Source: CAZJHD01 sp964545855 (GTDB taxonomy: Bacteria; Planctomycetota; UBA1135; JACQFD01). Taken from it: 64,000 bases of DNA. The stretch is from positions 59,299 to 123,298 of the forward strand of contig CAZJHD010000007.1 of NCBI GenBank assembly GCA_964545855.1. Reading direction: 5' to 3'. Every line of letters starts with the position of its first letter. The first letter of the stretch is position 1. The notes under the pieces were generated by a model. It saw nothing but the letters and a program-made list of their open reading frames with translations. It was not told the origin of the DNA and made no database searches. The position numbers were made by a program, and so were the translations under genes. Of this stretch, positions 35,618 to 43,447 are shown piece by piece.

Positions 35618-36507
35618 GCAGCCGTTCCCTCGTCGCGCCGCGATCGGCCCTGCGCGAGCGCCTCGCCGATCTCTGCGAGCTCGGCAAGGCCCGGATCACG
35701 GGCATGGTGGCCGTGACGACGGCCGCCGGCTTCTACGTCTCCAGCTCGGAGCTCCACCTCGCCCGGCTCGCGGCGACGATCGCCGGAACCGTGCTCGTAT
35801 CGGCATCGGCGGCCGCGCTGAACCAAGTCGTGGAGCGCGACCTCGACGCGCGCATGCCGCGCACCGAGAACCGGCCGATCCCGAAGCGGCGGATCCGCGG
35901 CGATCACGCCGTCGCCTTCGCGAGCCTCCTCGCGCTGCTCGGGCTCACGATCCTCGCCACGCTCGTGAACGTCCTCACGATGGCGCTCGCGGCCGGCTGC
36001 CTGCTGCTCTACGTCGCCGTCTACACGCCCCTCAAGACGAGGACGACGGCGAACACGCTCGTCGGCGCCGTCGCGGGAGCGATTCCTCCGGTGATGGGAG
36101 GCACGGGGGCCACGGGCGAGATCGGCCTCCCGGCGCTCGTCCTCTTCGGGATCCTCTTCTTCTGGCAGCTGCCGCACTTCTTCGCGATCGCGTCGCTCTA
36201 CCGGGACGACTACGCGAGGGCGGGCTACCGAATGTTGCCCGTCGTCGACGAGAGCGGCACGCGCACCGCCGTGCAGACGCTCGGCTTCACGCTCGCGCTC
36301 GTGGCGGTCGCCGCCATGCCCTTCGTCCTGGGCATGGCCGGCATGCTCTACCTCCTCGGCTCGCTCGCCCTCGGCTCGTTCTTCCTCGGCTTCGGCGTCC
36401 GCATGGCGCGGCAGCGGAGCCGCGAGCGCGCACGTCATCTGCTCCTCGCCTCCGTCGTCTATCTGCCGCTCCTGCTGGCGCTCCTCGTCGCCGACAAGGC
36501 GAGCTGA
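35614..36507 (+). CDS. ctaB: Protoheme IX farnesyltransferase (heme O synthase)
   Basis: CtaB attaches farnesyl to heme b to give heme O, the substrate of CtaA. The 297-residue UbiA-family protein has about eight to nine helices and two Asp-rich motifs: ALNQVVERDLDARMPRTENR with RPIP, and the second at FAIASLYRDDYARAGYRMLP. VYTPLKTRTTANTLVGAVAGAIPP is a further signature. The GTG start at 35614 overlaps the ctaA stop, and the pair forms a coupled module. Confidence 0.95.
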   Translation: MSSRSLVAPRSALRERLADLCELGKARITGMVAVTTAAGFYVSSSELHLARLAATIAGTVLVSASAAALNQVVERDLDARMPRTENRPIPKRRIRGDHAVAFASLLALLGLTILATLVNVLTMALAAGCLLLYVAVYTPLKTRTTANTLVGAVAGAIPPVMGGTGATGEIGLPALVLFGILFFWQLPHFFAIASLYRDDYARAGYRMLPVVDESGTRTAVQTLGFTLALVAVAAMPFVLGMAGMLYLLGSLALGSFFLGFGVRMARQRSRERARHLLLASVVYLPLLLALLVADKAS

Positions 36508-36534
36508 CGGTCGGCGCGACGCGCTCGACGAAGC

Positions 36535-37467
36535 ATGGCCGCCCCGGACGCCGTCGAGATCGACGGGCTCACGCATCGCTATGGCGATCGGAGCGTGCTC
36601 GAGGACGTCCGCGCGTCGGTCCTCCGGGGAGAGCAGTTCGGGCTCCTCGGCCCGAACGGCAGCGGGAAGACGACGCTCTTCCGGATCCTGTCGACGCTGC
36701 TGCGCCCGACGGCGGGCACGGTGCGCGTCTTCGGTGTCGACGTCGTCCGCGAGCCGGGCCGCGCGCGGGAGCGCTTCGCCGTCGTCTTCCAGTCGCCGAG
36801 CGTCGACCGTCGTCTCACGGTGCGGGAGAACTTCCTCCACCAAGGACATCTCTACGGTCTCCGGGGCGCGAGCCTCCGCGAACGGACGGCGGAGCTGCTG
36901 TCGCGGCTCGGGATCGCGGACCGATCGCGGGATCTGGTGGAGGTGCTCTCCGGAGGCCTGCGCCGGCGCGTCGAGATCGGGAAGGCGCTCCTGCATCGGC
37001 CCTCGCTGCTTCTCCTCGACGAGCCGACGACGGGGCTCGATCCGGGCGCCCGCCTCGATCTGTGGAAGCTCCTGGAGGAGCTGCGGCGGTCCGAGGGCCT
37101 GACCGTCGTCGTCACGACGCATCTCATGCAGGAGGCGGAGGGCTGCGACCGCGTCGCGATCCTCCACCGGGGACGCGTCGTCGCGCTCGGCGCGCCCCGC
37201 GACCTCGTGGAGTCCGTCGGTGGCGAGATCGTGAGCGTCGCCTGCCGCGCTCCGCAGACGCTTCGACCGGAGCTGGAGAAGGCTTTCGGCGGGCCCGTCT
37301 CCGTGTCGGGAGGATCGGTGCGTCTCGAGCGCGAGCGAGGGGTCGACCTCGTGCCGAGCATCCTCGAGCGATTCGGCCCGCGGGTCGACGCCGTGACGGT
37401 CGGTCGCCCGACCCTCGAGGACGTCTTCCTCCGACGAACCGGACATGCCTTCGAGGAGGCACCGTGA
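36535..37467 (+). CDS. ABC transporter ATP-binding protein (DrrA/NosF-like)
   Basis: This 310-residue ATPase has Walker A GPNGSGKTT, Q-loop VFQSPSVDRRLT, signature LSGGLRRRVEIGKAL, Walker B LLLLDEPTTGLD and H-loop TTHLMQEAE. The C-terminal 85 residues are the extension typical of ABC-2 exporters. Its permease follows with GTGA overlap. Since both sit between ctaB and sco in a cytochrome oxidase assembly cluster, an export role in copper or heme delivery is possible but unproven. Confidence 0.9.
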   Translation: MAAPDAVEIDGLTHRYGDRSVLEDVRASVLRGEQFGLLGPNGSGKTTLFRILSTLLRPTAGTVRVFGVDVVREPGRARERFAVVFQSPSVDRRLTVRENFLHQGHLYGLRGASLRERTAELLSRLGIADRSRDLVEVLSGGLRRRVEIGKALLHRPSLLLLDEPTTGLDPGARLDLWKLLEELRRSEGLTVVVTTHLMQEAEGCDRVAILHRGRVVALGAPRDLVESVGGEIVSVACRAPQTLRPELEKAFGGPVSVSGGSVRLERERGVDLVPSILERFGPRVDAVTVGRPTLEDVFLRRTGHAFEEAP

Positions 37468-38321
37468 GCGAGGCACCCGCTCCCTTCGGCGCGTCGGTCG
37501 CCGTGCCCGCTGCCGGCGAGAGGACCGTGCGCGGCGGCTGGTGGCTCCCGGCGCTCTCGCTCTGGCGTCGAGACGTCGTGCGGTTCCTCCGTCAGCGGAG
37601 CCGCATCGTCGGCGCCCTCGGCTCCCCGCTCCTCTTCTGGGTCGTGATCGGCTCCGGCATCGGCTCGTCGTTCCGGCCCGCCGGTGCGGCGGAGAGCGTC
37701 GGCTACCTCGACTACTTCTTCCCCGGCACCCTCGTCCTCATCGTGCTCTTCACGTCGATCTTCTCGACGATCTCCGTCATCGAGGATCGACGGGAGGGGT
37801 TTCTGCAGGCGGTCCTCGTCGCGCCCGTCCCCCGCGCGAGCATCGTCCTCGGGAAGCTGCTGGGCGGCACGAGCCTCGGCGTTCTGCAAGGTCTCCTCTT
37901 CGTCGGGCTGGGTGTGATCACGGGCGTCGTCCCCGCCGGAGCGGCGTGGCTCGACCTGCTGCTCGCGCTCGCCCTCGTCGCCTTCGGCCTGACGGGGCTC
38001 GGATTCGTGCTCGCGTGGAGCCTCGACTCGATCCAGGGTTTCCATGCCGTGATGAACCTGCTGCTGATCCCGCTCTGGCTCCTCTCGGGCGCGCTCTTCC
38101 CCGCGTCCGGCGCCTCGGGATGGATCGGCGTCGTCATGGCCGCGAACCCCGTGACCTACGGCGTCGCCGCCGTCCGGCGCGCGCTCTCGGACGGAGGCGC
38201 GATCGAGGGCCTTCCGTCGCGCGAGCTGGCCCTCGGCGTCTCGATCCTTTTCGCGCTCGCCATGTGGGGCGTCTCCGCGGCCGTCGCGCGGCGGCGAGGC
38301 GTCCTCGCCGGATCTCCCTGA
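37464..38321 (+). CDS. ABC-2 type permease
   Basis: This 285-residue membrane partner of the ATPase has a cytoplasmic N-terminus and six hydrophobic helices. The family pattern includes RDVVRFLRQRSRIVGALGSPLLFWVV, the DYFFPGTLVLIVLF helix and REGFLQAVLVAPVPRASIVLGK. The transported substrate is unknown. The GTG start overlaps the ATPase stop. Confidence 0.88.
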   Translation: MSEAPAPFGASVAVPAAGERTVRGGWWLPALSLWRRDVVRFLRQRSRIVGALGSPLLFWVVIGSGIGSSFRPAGAAESVGYLDYFFPGTLVLIVLFTSIFSTISVIEDRREGFLQAVLVAPVPRASIVLGKLLGGTSLGVLQGLLFVGLGVITGVVPAGAAWLDLLLALALVAFGLTGLGFVLAWSLDSIQGFHAVMNLLLIPLWLLSGALFPASGASGWIGVVMAANPVTYGVAAVRRALSDGGAIEGLPSRELALGVSILFALAMWGVSAAVARRRGVLAGSP

Positions 38322-38349
38322 TCTCCCGACAATCCTCGTTGCACCTCTC

Positions 38350-39138
38350 GTGAACACCATGGGTACCGGATCGACTTCTCCCCGCGCCGGCAACGGCTTC
38401 GGCTGGACGGTTCTCCTCGCCGGTCTCCTCGTCGGCACCTTCGGCCTGATGGCCTGGCGCTACACCTTCGTGCGCTCGCGCGACCGAGACCTGCTCCCCG
38501 AGATCGGCGCGCGGGTCGGCGCGGCGGCGCCCAAGCCCGCGGCGACTCCGGCCGAGGATCTCGACGACTCCGAGGACGCCGACTCCATCTTCGCCGACGC
38601 GTCTCCGCCCGAGCCGAAGCCCATGCCCCAGCGGACCGTCGGCGAGTTCGTCCTCGTCGATCAGGAGGGTCGGTCGGTCTCTCGCGACGACCTGACGGGC
38701 AAGGTCTGGATCGCGGACTTCATCTTCACGAACTGCGCGGGGCCCTGCCCCGCCATGTCGCGCGCCATGCAGGATCTGCGGCGCGATCTCGCGGACCTCC
38801 CGGATCTCCGGTTCGTCTCCTTCAGCGTCGATCCGGAGCGCGACACCCCCGAAGTCCTGGAGAGCTACGCGCGGAGCTACGGCGGGCCCGATCCGCGCTG
38901 GATCCTCCTCACGGGGAACCGGCCCGTCATGGCGCGGCTCGCGACGAAGAGCTTCCTCGCGCCGGCCGGAGACCGAGCCGTGGCGTCGGAGCCGGACTCG
39001 ATCATGCACAAGACGTGGTTCTTCCTCGTCGACCGGGAGGGCGCCATCACCGCGCACTACGAGCACGCCGACGCTGCCGCGATGGAGAGGCTGCGGGCCG
39101 ACGTGCGAGCGCTCCACGCATCGAAGCGGACGGGCTGA
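38350..39138 (+). CDS. Sco1/SenC-family copper chaperone for cytochrome oxidase
   Basis: Sco proteins deliver copper to the CuA site of cytochrome oxidase subunit II. The 262-residue protein has one N-terminal membrane anchor (GWTVLLAGLLVGTFGLMAW) and an acidic/proline linker. The thioredoxin fold carries the metal ligands: Cys129 and Cys133 in FTNCAGPCP, and His220 in IMHKTWFFLVD. FVSFSVDPERDTPEVL is also typical. It lies in the ctaA-ctaB cluster, which fits. Confidence 0.92.
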   Translation: MNTMGTGSTSPRAGNGFGWTVLLAGLLVGTFGLMAWRYTFVRSRDRDLLPEIGARVGAAAPKPAATPAEDLDDSEDADSIFADASPPEPKPMPQRTVGEFVLVDQEGRSVSRDDLTGKVWIADFIFTNCAGPCPAMSRAMQDLRRDLADLPDLRFVSFSVDPERDTPEVLESYARSYGGPDPRWILLTGNRPVMARLATKSFLAPAGDRAVASEPDSIMHKTWFFLVDREGAITAHYEHADAAAMERLRADVRALHASKRTG

Positions 39139-39149
39139 GCCTCGCCTCC

Positions 39150-39587
39150 GTGAGCCTCGTCTCGATCCTTCCGCACACGAACGCCGCCCTGAACGCCACG
39201 AGCGCGGCGTTCCTCGTCGCGGGGTTCCTCCTCGTGAAGCGGGGCGATCGGGAGCGCCATCGAGCCTGCATGCTCGCCGCCACGGGCTGCTCGGCGCTCT
39301 TCCTGGCCGGCTACCTGACCTACCACTTCGCGAAGGGCGGCGTCATGACGCGCTTCGAGGAGCAGGGACTCGTTCGCTGGTTCTACTTCACGATCCTGAT
39401 CTCCCACACGGGGCTCGCGGTCCTGGTGCCTCCGCTCGTCCTCTTCACCATCCGGAGGGCGTTGCGCGGCGAGCTGGAGGCTCACCGGCGCCTCGCGCGG
39501 GTGACGTTCCCGATCTGGATCTACGTCTCGATCACGGGGGTCGTCGTCTATGGAATGCTCTACCACCTCTATCCGCCCGGTGCCTGA
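39150..39587 (+). CDS. DUF420 membrane protein, cytochrome oxidase assembly type
   Basis: This 145-residue protein with four hydrophobic helices belongs to the DUF420 family, often encoded next to cytochrome oxidase assembly genes. Conserved His positions are seen in LPHTNAALNATSA, GYLTYHFAKGG and ISHTGLAVLVPPLV, consistent with a heme- or copper-related membrane function. The GTG at 39150 follows the sco gene by 11 bp. The family is annotated by context only; no reaction is known. Confidence 0.85.
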   Translation: MSLVSILPHTNAALNATSAAFLVAGFLLVKRGDRERHRACMLAATGCSALFLAGYLTYHFAKGGVMTRFEEQGLVRWFYFTILISHTGLAVLVPPLVLFTIRRALRGELEAHRRLARVTFPIWIYVSITGVVVYGMLYHLYPPGA

Positions 39588-39625
39588 GGACGTCGAGGGC
39601 TCGCGGGGCGCGACCGAGCGCCTGC

Positions 39626-39654
39626 TCAAGTCTTGCAGGCCGGCGGGCCGAGAA
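39626..39654 (+). promoter_or_regulatory. Sigma28-like promoter candidate
   Basis: TCAAG followed 16 nt later by GCCGAGAA resembles the flagellar-type sigma28 consensus (TAAA, about 15 nt, GCCGATAA), although the spacing is two bases longer than ideal. It lies just upstream of a possible 23-codon membrane ORF. No flagellar gene is in the window. Confidence 0.25.
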
Positions 39655-39700
39655 CGGCACCTGGAGGCGGGTGGGAAGACCCGGGGAGTCCGTGGGAGCC

Positions 39701-39772
39701 ATGGTGTTGCCGTTCGCGATCTTCATCTGCGCCGTCGGATACGCGGTGCTCTGTCTGCGCAGCGAGCCGTAG
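39701..39772 (+). CDS. Possible small membrane protein, 23 aa
   Basis: A short frame encodes MVLPFAIFICAVGYAVLCLR and three more residues. It consists of one transmembrane helix with a positive C-terminal end. GGGGAG and GGGAG stretches precede it, and an in-frame GTG at 39692 would add three residues. Such mini-proteins occur as accessory subunits of respiratory oxidases, and this one follows the oxidase assembly genes. It is only a candidate; composition alone could generate it. Confidence 0.35.
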   Translation: MVLPFAIFICAVGYAVLCLRSEP

Positions 39773-39816
39773 GCGGCGCGGATCGAATTCGTGTCCGCGC
39801 ACGCGCGTTCGCGCGC

Positions 39817-40266
39817 GTGGCGCTCCGAATCGGCGCCCTCCTTCCGTTGCTCGGCTGTGGCAGTGCGCCCGAGCCCCGTCCCGAGCCGCCGCGCGCAGTG
39901 CACGGCGTGATCGAGGAGCAGTGGCGCGTCGTGGAAGCGGCGGGAGATCCGTCCGAAGGCCGAACCGTCGGCTTCCTCGCCCGGACGCGCTACGCGCTCC
40001 CCCAGGGAGAGCTGTGGCGCTGCCTCGTCTCCAACGCGGAATTCCAAGAAGTGGGATTCATCGACGAGCTGGGGCGGGGATTCCGCCTCGTTCCCTTCGA
40101 GAGCGATCCGCAGCTCGTCACCACGGGCGGTCTCGCCGACGTCGCGGCGCGCATCCTGCGGATCCCGGGCAGCGTCCGCCTCGTTGCGATCCCGACGGAC
40201 CCGGCGAACGCGGGCCCAGTCCGGGAGGCGTCGGCGCGACGCGATCCCGACGATCCTCCGCGCTGA
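39817..40266 (+). CDS. Hypothetical lipoprotein, 149 aa
   Basis: A short hydrophobic leader ends in the lipobox LLGC (RIGALLPLLGCGSAPEP), so the mature protein is probably lipidated and membrane-attached. The rest is a small soluble domain of about 110 residues with VEAAGDPSEGRTVGFLARTRY and VSNAEFQEVGFIDELGRGFRLVPFE, possibly a beta-rich fold. No family was recognised. The GTG at 39817 is chosen because it directly precedes the signal; the frame is open upstream to 39550 without signal-like sequence. Confidence 0.6.
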   Translation: MALRIGALLPLLGCGSAPEPRPEPPRAVHGVIEEQWRVVEAAGDPSEGRTVGFLARTRYALPQGELWRCLVSNAEFQEVGFIDELGRGFRLVPFESDPQLVTTGGLADVAARILRIPGSVRLVAIPTDPANAGPVREASARRDPDDPPR

Positions 40267-40285
40267 CGGAAGATCCGGAAACGAC

Positions 40286-40318
40286 CGCGCGCCGATCCTC
40301 GAGGAGGACCGGCGCGCG
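40286..40318. terminator. Bidirectional hairpin between convergent genes
   Basis: CGCGCGCCG and CGGCGCGCG pair perfectly around a 15-nt centre that can itself fold (TCCTC/GAGGA). It lies between the lipoprotein stop and the VOC gene stop, which converge. No U-tract follows on either strand, so termination strength is uncertain. Confidence 0.5.
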
Positions 40319-40380
40319 AAGGAGCGAGGGGACTTCGGTCTGGGGTGCGCGGGCCCGAATCGCTCGGACCCGAGCCTCCA

Positions 40381-40758
40381 TCAACCCAGAGCCGCCGCGT
40401 GGGGCTCCGCTTCGACGAGGAGATGCACGAGACCGTCGGGTCCCCGCGTCTGCGCGGCGCGACGGCCGGTCTCCTCCTCCTGCCAGGTGAAGGGAACGCC
40501 GCGCGCCCGGAGCTCCGCGATCGCGTCGTCGAACTCGTCGACCTCGAAGACGAGCGCGATGGATCCGGGACGGGAGGCGGGCGCGTAGGGGGCGCCCGCC
40601 TGGCCCGGGACGAGCGTCGCGCCCATGTCGCCTCCGAGCTCCATGAGTCCCCAGTCCTCGCGCGTGTCGCGGACGGGGAGTCCGAGGGCGTCGCGGTAGT
40701 AGCGAATGAGCTCGGGCTGACGCCCGTACACCTCCACTCGAGTGAGTCGTGCGTGCAT
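40381..40758 (-). CDS. VOC-superfamily protein (glyoxalase/dioxygenase fold)
   Basis: This 125-residue single-module VOC protein has the paired beta-alpha-beta-beta-beta halves. The N-terminal half is RLTRVEVYGRQPELIRYYRD and the C-terminal half is IALVFEVDEFDDAIAELRARGVPF. The last strand DGLVHLLVE corresponds to the DPDGN-x-ELxE segment of glyoxalase-like proteins. The metal-binding residues are only partly conserved (Glu near each strand end), so the function is not predictable. Confidence 0.8.
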   Translation of the reverse strand: MHARLTRVEVYGRQPELIRYYRDALGLPVRDTREDWGLMELGGDMGATLVPGQAGAPYAPASRPGSIALVFEVDEFDDAIAELRARGVPFTWQEEETGRRAAQTRGPDGLVHLLVEAEPHAAALG

Positions 40759-40894
40759 GGTTCCGTGGGTCTCCGCCGTGGAGCAGGTGGAAGGAAGGGG
40801 TTTCCTGCCGCGGCCGAATAACGAGACCCCGCGATCCCGTTACCAACTTCTTGCGCGCCACGAGTCGGACGGAGGCGCTCCCCTCCTCGGAGAC

Positions 40895-41815
40895 TCAGCC
40901 GTAGCCGCCGGCGCCGCTCGGGGTCGGTGCGGAGACGCTCTCTCCCGTCGCCTCCTTCACGATGCGGACGCTCGCCGAGGCGCCGATCCGGTTCGCGCCG
41001 GCGCGGCGCATGGCCTCCGCGGCGGCGAGATCGCGGATCCCGCCGGCGGCCTTCACGCCGACCGACGGACCGACGACGCGCCGCATCAGCGCGACGTCCG
41101 CCGCCGTGGCGCCTCCCGTGGAGAATCCCGTCGAGGTCTTCACGAAGTCCGCTCCCGCGGCGACGGAAGCGCGGCAGCCGCGCACCTTCTCCTCGTCGGT
41201 GAGGAGGCAGCACTCGAGGATCACCTTCAGGATCGCGCCGCCCTCGTGGCACGCGTCGGCGACCATCGCGATGTCGCGCGTCACGGTCGCGTCGTCGCCG
41301 CTCTTCAGGGCGCCGACGGACACGACCATGTCCACCTCGCAGGCCCCGTCGCCGACGGCCCGCCTCGCCTCGTAGCCCTTCACGTCGCCGAGCGTCGCGC
41401 CGAGCGGGAAGCCGACGACGGTACAGACCTTCGACCGCGTGCCTTGCAGCCGGCGCGCGGCGCGCCGGGCGTGGACGGCGTTCACGCAGACGGAGGCGAA
41501 GCCATAGCGCGCCGCTTCGTCGGCGAGCCTGTCGACCTCGGCGTAGGTGGCGTCCGCGCGCAGCAGCGTGTGGTCGATCTGCGATGCGAGGTGCGCCGCG
41601 CCCGGCGGAAGGCTCTGCTCGACGCCGATGCGGTCGGCGCCGGCGGCGAATCCGGTCCGGAGGGTCTCGGGGCACACCGACGAGCAGCAGCCGTGGCAGG
41701 CGCACAGCGCGGCCGGATCCAGGGCGCCGGGACGCCGGCCGGCGGCGAGGAGCTCGCGGGCGATCGTCTCGATCAGCGCCTCGAGCGCATTCGGGTCGGA
41801 GGGGAGGGAGGACAC
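40895..41815 (-). CDS. deoC: Deoxyribose-phosphate aldolase with N-terminal extension
   Basis: DERA splits deoxyribose 5-phosphate into glyceraldehyde 3-phosphate and acetaldehyde. The catalytic domain (about residues 78-290) has IDHTLLRADAT, SVCVNAVHARRA, VVGFPLGA and the Schiff-base Lys226 in DFVKTSTGFSTGGAT. About 75 residues precede it: an amphipathic helix (DPNALEALIETIARELLAA) and a Cys-rich patch CACHGCCSSVC. Such an extension is known from DERA enzymes of sugar-phosphate microcompartments, where the helix acts as encapsulation peptide. It lies 24 bp downstream of rpiB on the same strand. Confidence 0.93.
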   Translation of the reverse strand: MSSLPSDPNALEALIETIARELLAAGRRPGALDPAALCACHGCCSSVCPETLRTGFAAGADRIGVEQSLPPGAAHLASQIDHTLLRADATYAEVDRLADEAARYGFASVCVNAVHARRAARRLQGTRSKVCTVVGFPLGATLGDVKGYEARRAVGDGACEVDMVVSVGALKSGDDATVTRDIAMVADACHEGGAILKVILECCLLTDEEKVRGCRASVAAGADFVKTSTGFSTGGATAADVALMRRVVGPSVGVKAAGGIRDLAAAEAMRRAGANRIGASASVRIVKEATGESVSAPTPSGAGGYG

Positions 41816-41839
41816 GGGGTCGTCGGCAGCGTCGAGCGC

Positions 41840-42595
41840 TCAGCGGGGCCGCTGCAGGTCGAGGGCGCGGATCTTGGCCACGCGGCGCGCGTGACGCGAC
41901 TCGCCCTCGGGCGTGGCGAGGAAGACCGTGACGATCTTTCGGGCGGCCGCGTCGTCGAGCCGTCCCGCGCCGAGGGTGAGCACGTTCGCGAAGTTGTGCT
42001 CGCGGGCATTGACCGCGGAGGCCGCGTCGAAGCAGTGCGCGGCGAGCACGCCGGGCACGCGGTTGGCCGTCATGGCCGATCCGATGCCTGCGCCGTCCAC
42101 GACGATCCCGAAGGCGCAGCCTCCCGACGCCACGGCGCGCGCGACGGCGAGAGCGAAGTCGGGATAGTCGCAGGCCGATTCGCTGGCGGTGCCCAGGTCG
42201 CGCACGTGGTGTCCCTCGGCCGCGAGCCAGGACGCGAGCGACTGCTTCAGCCGGAATCCGCCGTGGTCGGAGCCGATCGCGATCGCGAGCCCCCGGTGAG
42301 CTGCAGGGGCGCGTCTCAGCGTCACCGCGCGCTCGCGCGCGACGTCGAGCGCGAGGGGCGTCACGATGGCGTCGGCCGGGACGGAGATCTCCGTCCCGCG
42401 TTCCGCGGCGCGCACGTGCTCCGCGTCGAGGAGCGGGCGAGGGCCGGAGACCCTCGGGCCTTCCGGTGTCTCAGGGCGCGCAAGCGGCGCCGGAGCGACC
42501 GTCGGCGGCGCCACCCTCTCGACGGCCGGCGCCCCATCCCGCGCGACGAGGCGCGCGACGATGCGGCGGACGGTCGATGCGACGGAAGGGTCCAC
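41840..42595 (-). CDS. rpiB: Ribose-5-phosphate isomerase B with N-terminal extension
   Basis: RpiB interconverts ribose 5-phosphate and ribulose 5-phosphate. The isomerase domain (about residues 105-251) has IAIGSDHGGFRLKQSL, DYPDFALAVARAVASG, VVDGAGIGSAMTANRVPGV and AREHNFANVLTLGAG. About 100 extra residues precede it: a short amphipathic helix (DPSVASTVRRIVARLVARDG), a Pro-rich linker and a VTPLALDVARERAVTLRR segment. That arrangement is familiar from enzymes targeted to bacterial microcompartments. The GTG at 42595 is chosen because the helix starts there. It heads the rpiB-deoC operon. Confidence 0.9.
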   Translation of the reverse strand: MDPSVASTVRRIVARLVARDGAPAVERVAPPTVAPAPLARPETPEGPRVSGPRPLLDAEHVRAAERGTEISVPADAIVTPLALDVARERAVTLRRAPAAHRGLAIAIGSDHGGFRLKQSLASWLAAEGHHVRDLGTASESACDYPDFALAVARAVASGGCAFGIVVDGAGIGSAMTANRVPGVLAAHCFDAASAVNAREHNFANVLTLGAGRLDDAAARKIVTVFLATPEGESRHARRVAKIRALDLQRPR

Positions 42596-42700
42596 GGGGG
42601 CGGCGATTCTCGCGTGTCCGGCCCGACGAAAAAGGGGTCGGATGGACGAACGGCGCGCCATTCCCCGGGAGACGGCCCCGTGGTTCCATCGGGCCTCGCC

Positions 42701-43387
42701 ATGGACGCACTCCCCGGACAGGTCTCCACCGCCGCCTTCGACCGACTCCGATCGCGCGCCTTCGACCGCGACGCGCAGGACCGTCTCCTGGTGCCCGGGA
42801 TCGTGCTCATGGAGAACGCCGGCGGGGCGGTGGCGCGTGCCGTGCAGGCTCTCGCCCGGGAGCGGGGTGCCGATCGCGTGGTCGTCCTCTGCGGCACCGG
42901 GAACAACGGAGGCGACGGCTTCGTGGCAGCCCGCCATCTCCAGGGGACGCTCGCCGTCTCGGTGCTGCTGGCGGGCGCGGTCGACCGCGTGAAGGGCGAC
43001 GCGGCGGCGCACCTCGCGAGCCTCCAGCCCTGCGGAGTCCCCGTCCGCGAACGGGCCGACGCCGCGATGCTCCGCGAGGCGCTCGCCGGCGGTGGCGCCG
43101 TGCTCGTCGACGCGCTGTTCGGGACGGGACTCGATCGGCCCCTCGACGCCGCCGCGCGCGAGCTCGTCGTGGCGGCGAACGGGTCTGGCGCTCCCGTCGT
43201 CTCCGTCGATCTGCCCTCGGGCCTCGACGCCGATTCGGGAGAGGTGCTCGGCGCCGCGATCGAGGCGACGGTCACGATCGCCTTCGTGGCGCGAAAGCCC
43301 GGGCTCGATCGTGGAGAGGGGCCGAGGCGTGCGGGACGTGTGCTGGTCACCGGCATCGGCGTCCCGGTGGACGCGGCGCCGAGCTGA
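42701..43387 (+). CDS. nnrE: NAD(P)H-hydrate epimerase (YjeF N-terminal domain)
   Basis: NnrE epimerises damaged NAD(P)HX so that the dehydratase can repair it. The 228-residue protein has only the YjeF_N domain, with LMENAGGAVARAVQAL, the nucleotide loop LCGTGNNGGDGFVAARHL, LVDALFGTGLDRPL and VVSVDLPSGLDADSGEVLG. The ADP-dependent dehydratase domain (NnrD) found fused in many bacteria is absent and must be encoded elsewhere. It is divergent from rpiB with 105 bp between starts. Confidence 0.93.
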   Translation: MDALPGQVSTAAFDRLRSRAFDRDAQDRLLVPGIVLMENAGGAVARAVQALARERGADRVVVLCGTGNNGGDGFVAARHLQGTLAVSVLLAGAVDRVKGDAAAHLASLQPCGVPVRERADAAMLREALAGGGAVLVDALFGTGLDRPLDAAARELVVAANGSGAPVVSVDLPSGLDADSGEVLGAAIEATVTIAFVARKPGLDRGEGPRRAGRVLVTGIGVPVDAAPS

Positions 43388-43447
43388 GCCCCGCCGTCCG
43401 CCGCTCGACGCTTCGCGCCGCGGGACGCCGCGTGCGAGAGTGGCCGC

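Noticed and set aside
37464..38321. Assignment of the ABC pair to the NosFY nitrous oxide reductase system
   Set aside because: No nosZ, nosD or nosL is nearby; the context is heme A synthesis and Sco, so only a general ABC-2 exporter call is supported.
40895..42595. A microcompartment locus
   Set aside because: No shell protein (BMC-H, -P or -T) or signature aldehyde dehydrogenase is in the window; only the enzyme pair and its extensions support the idea.
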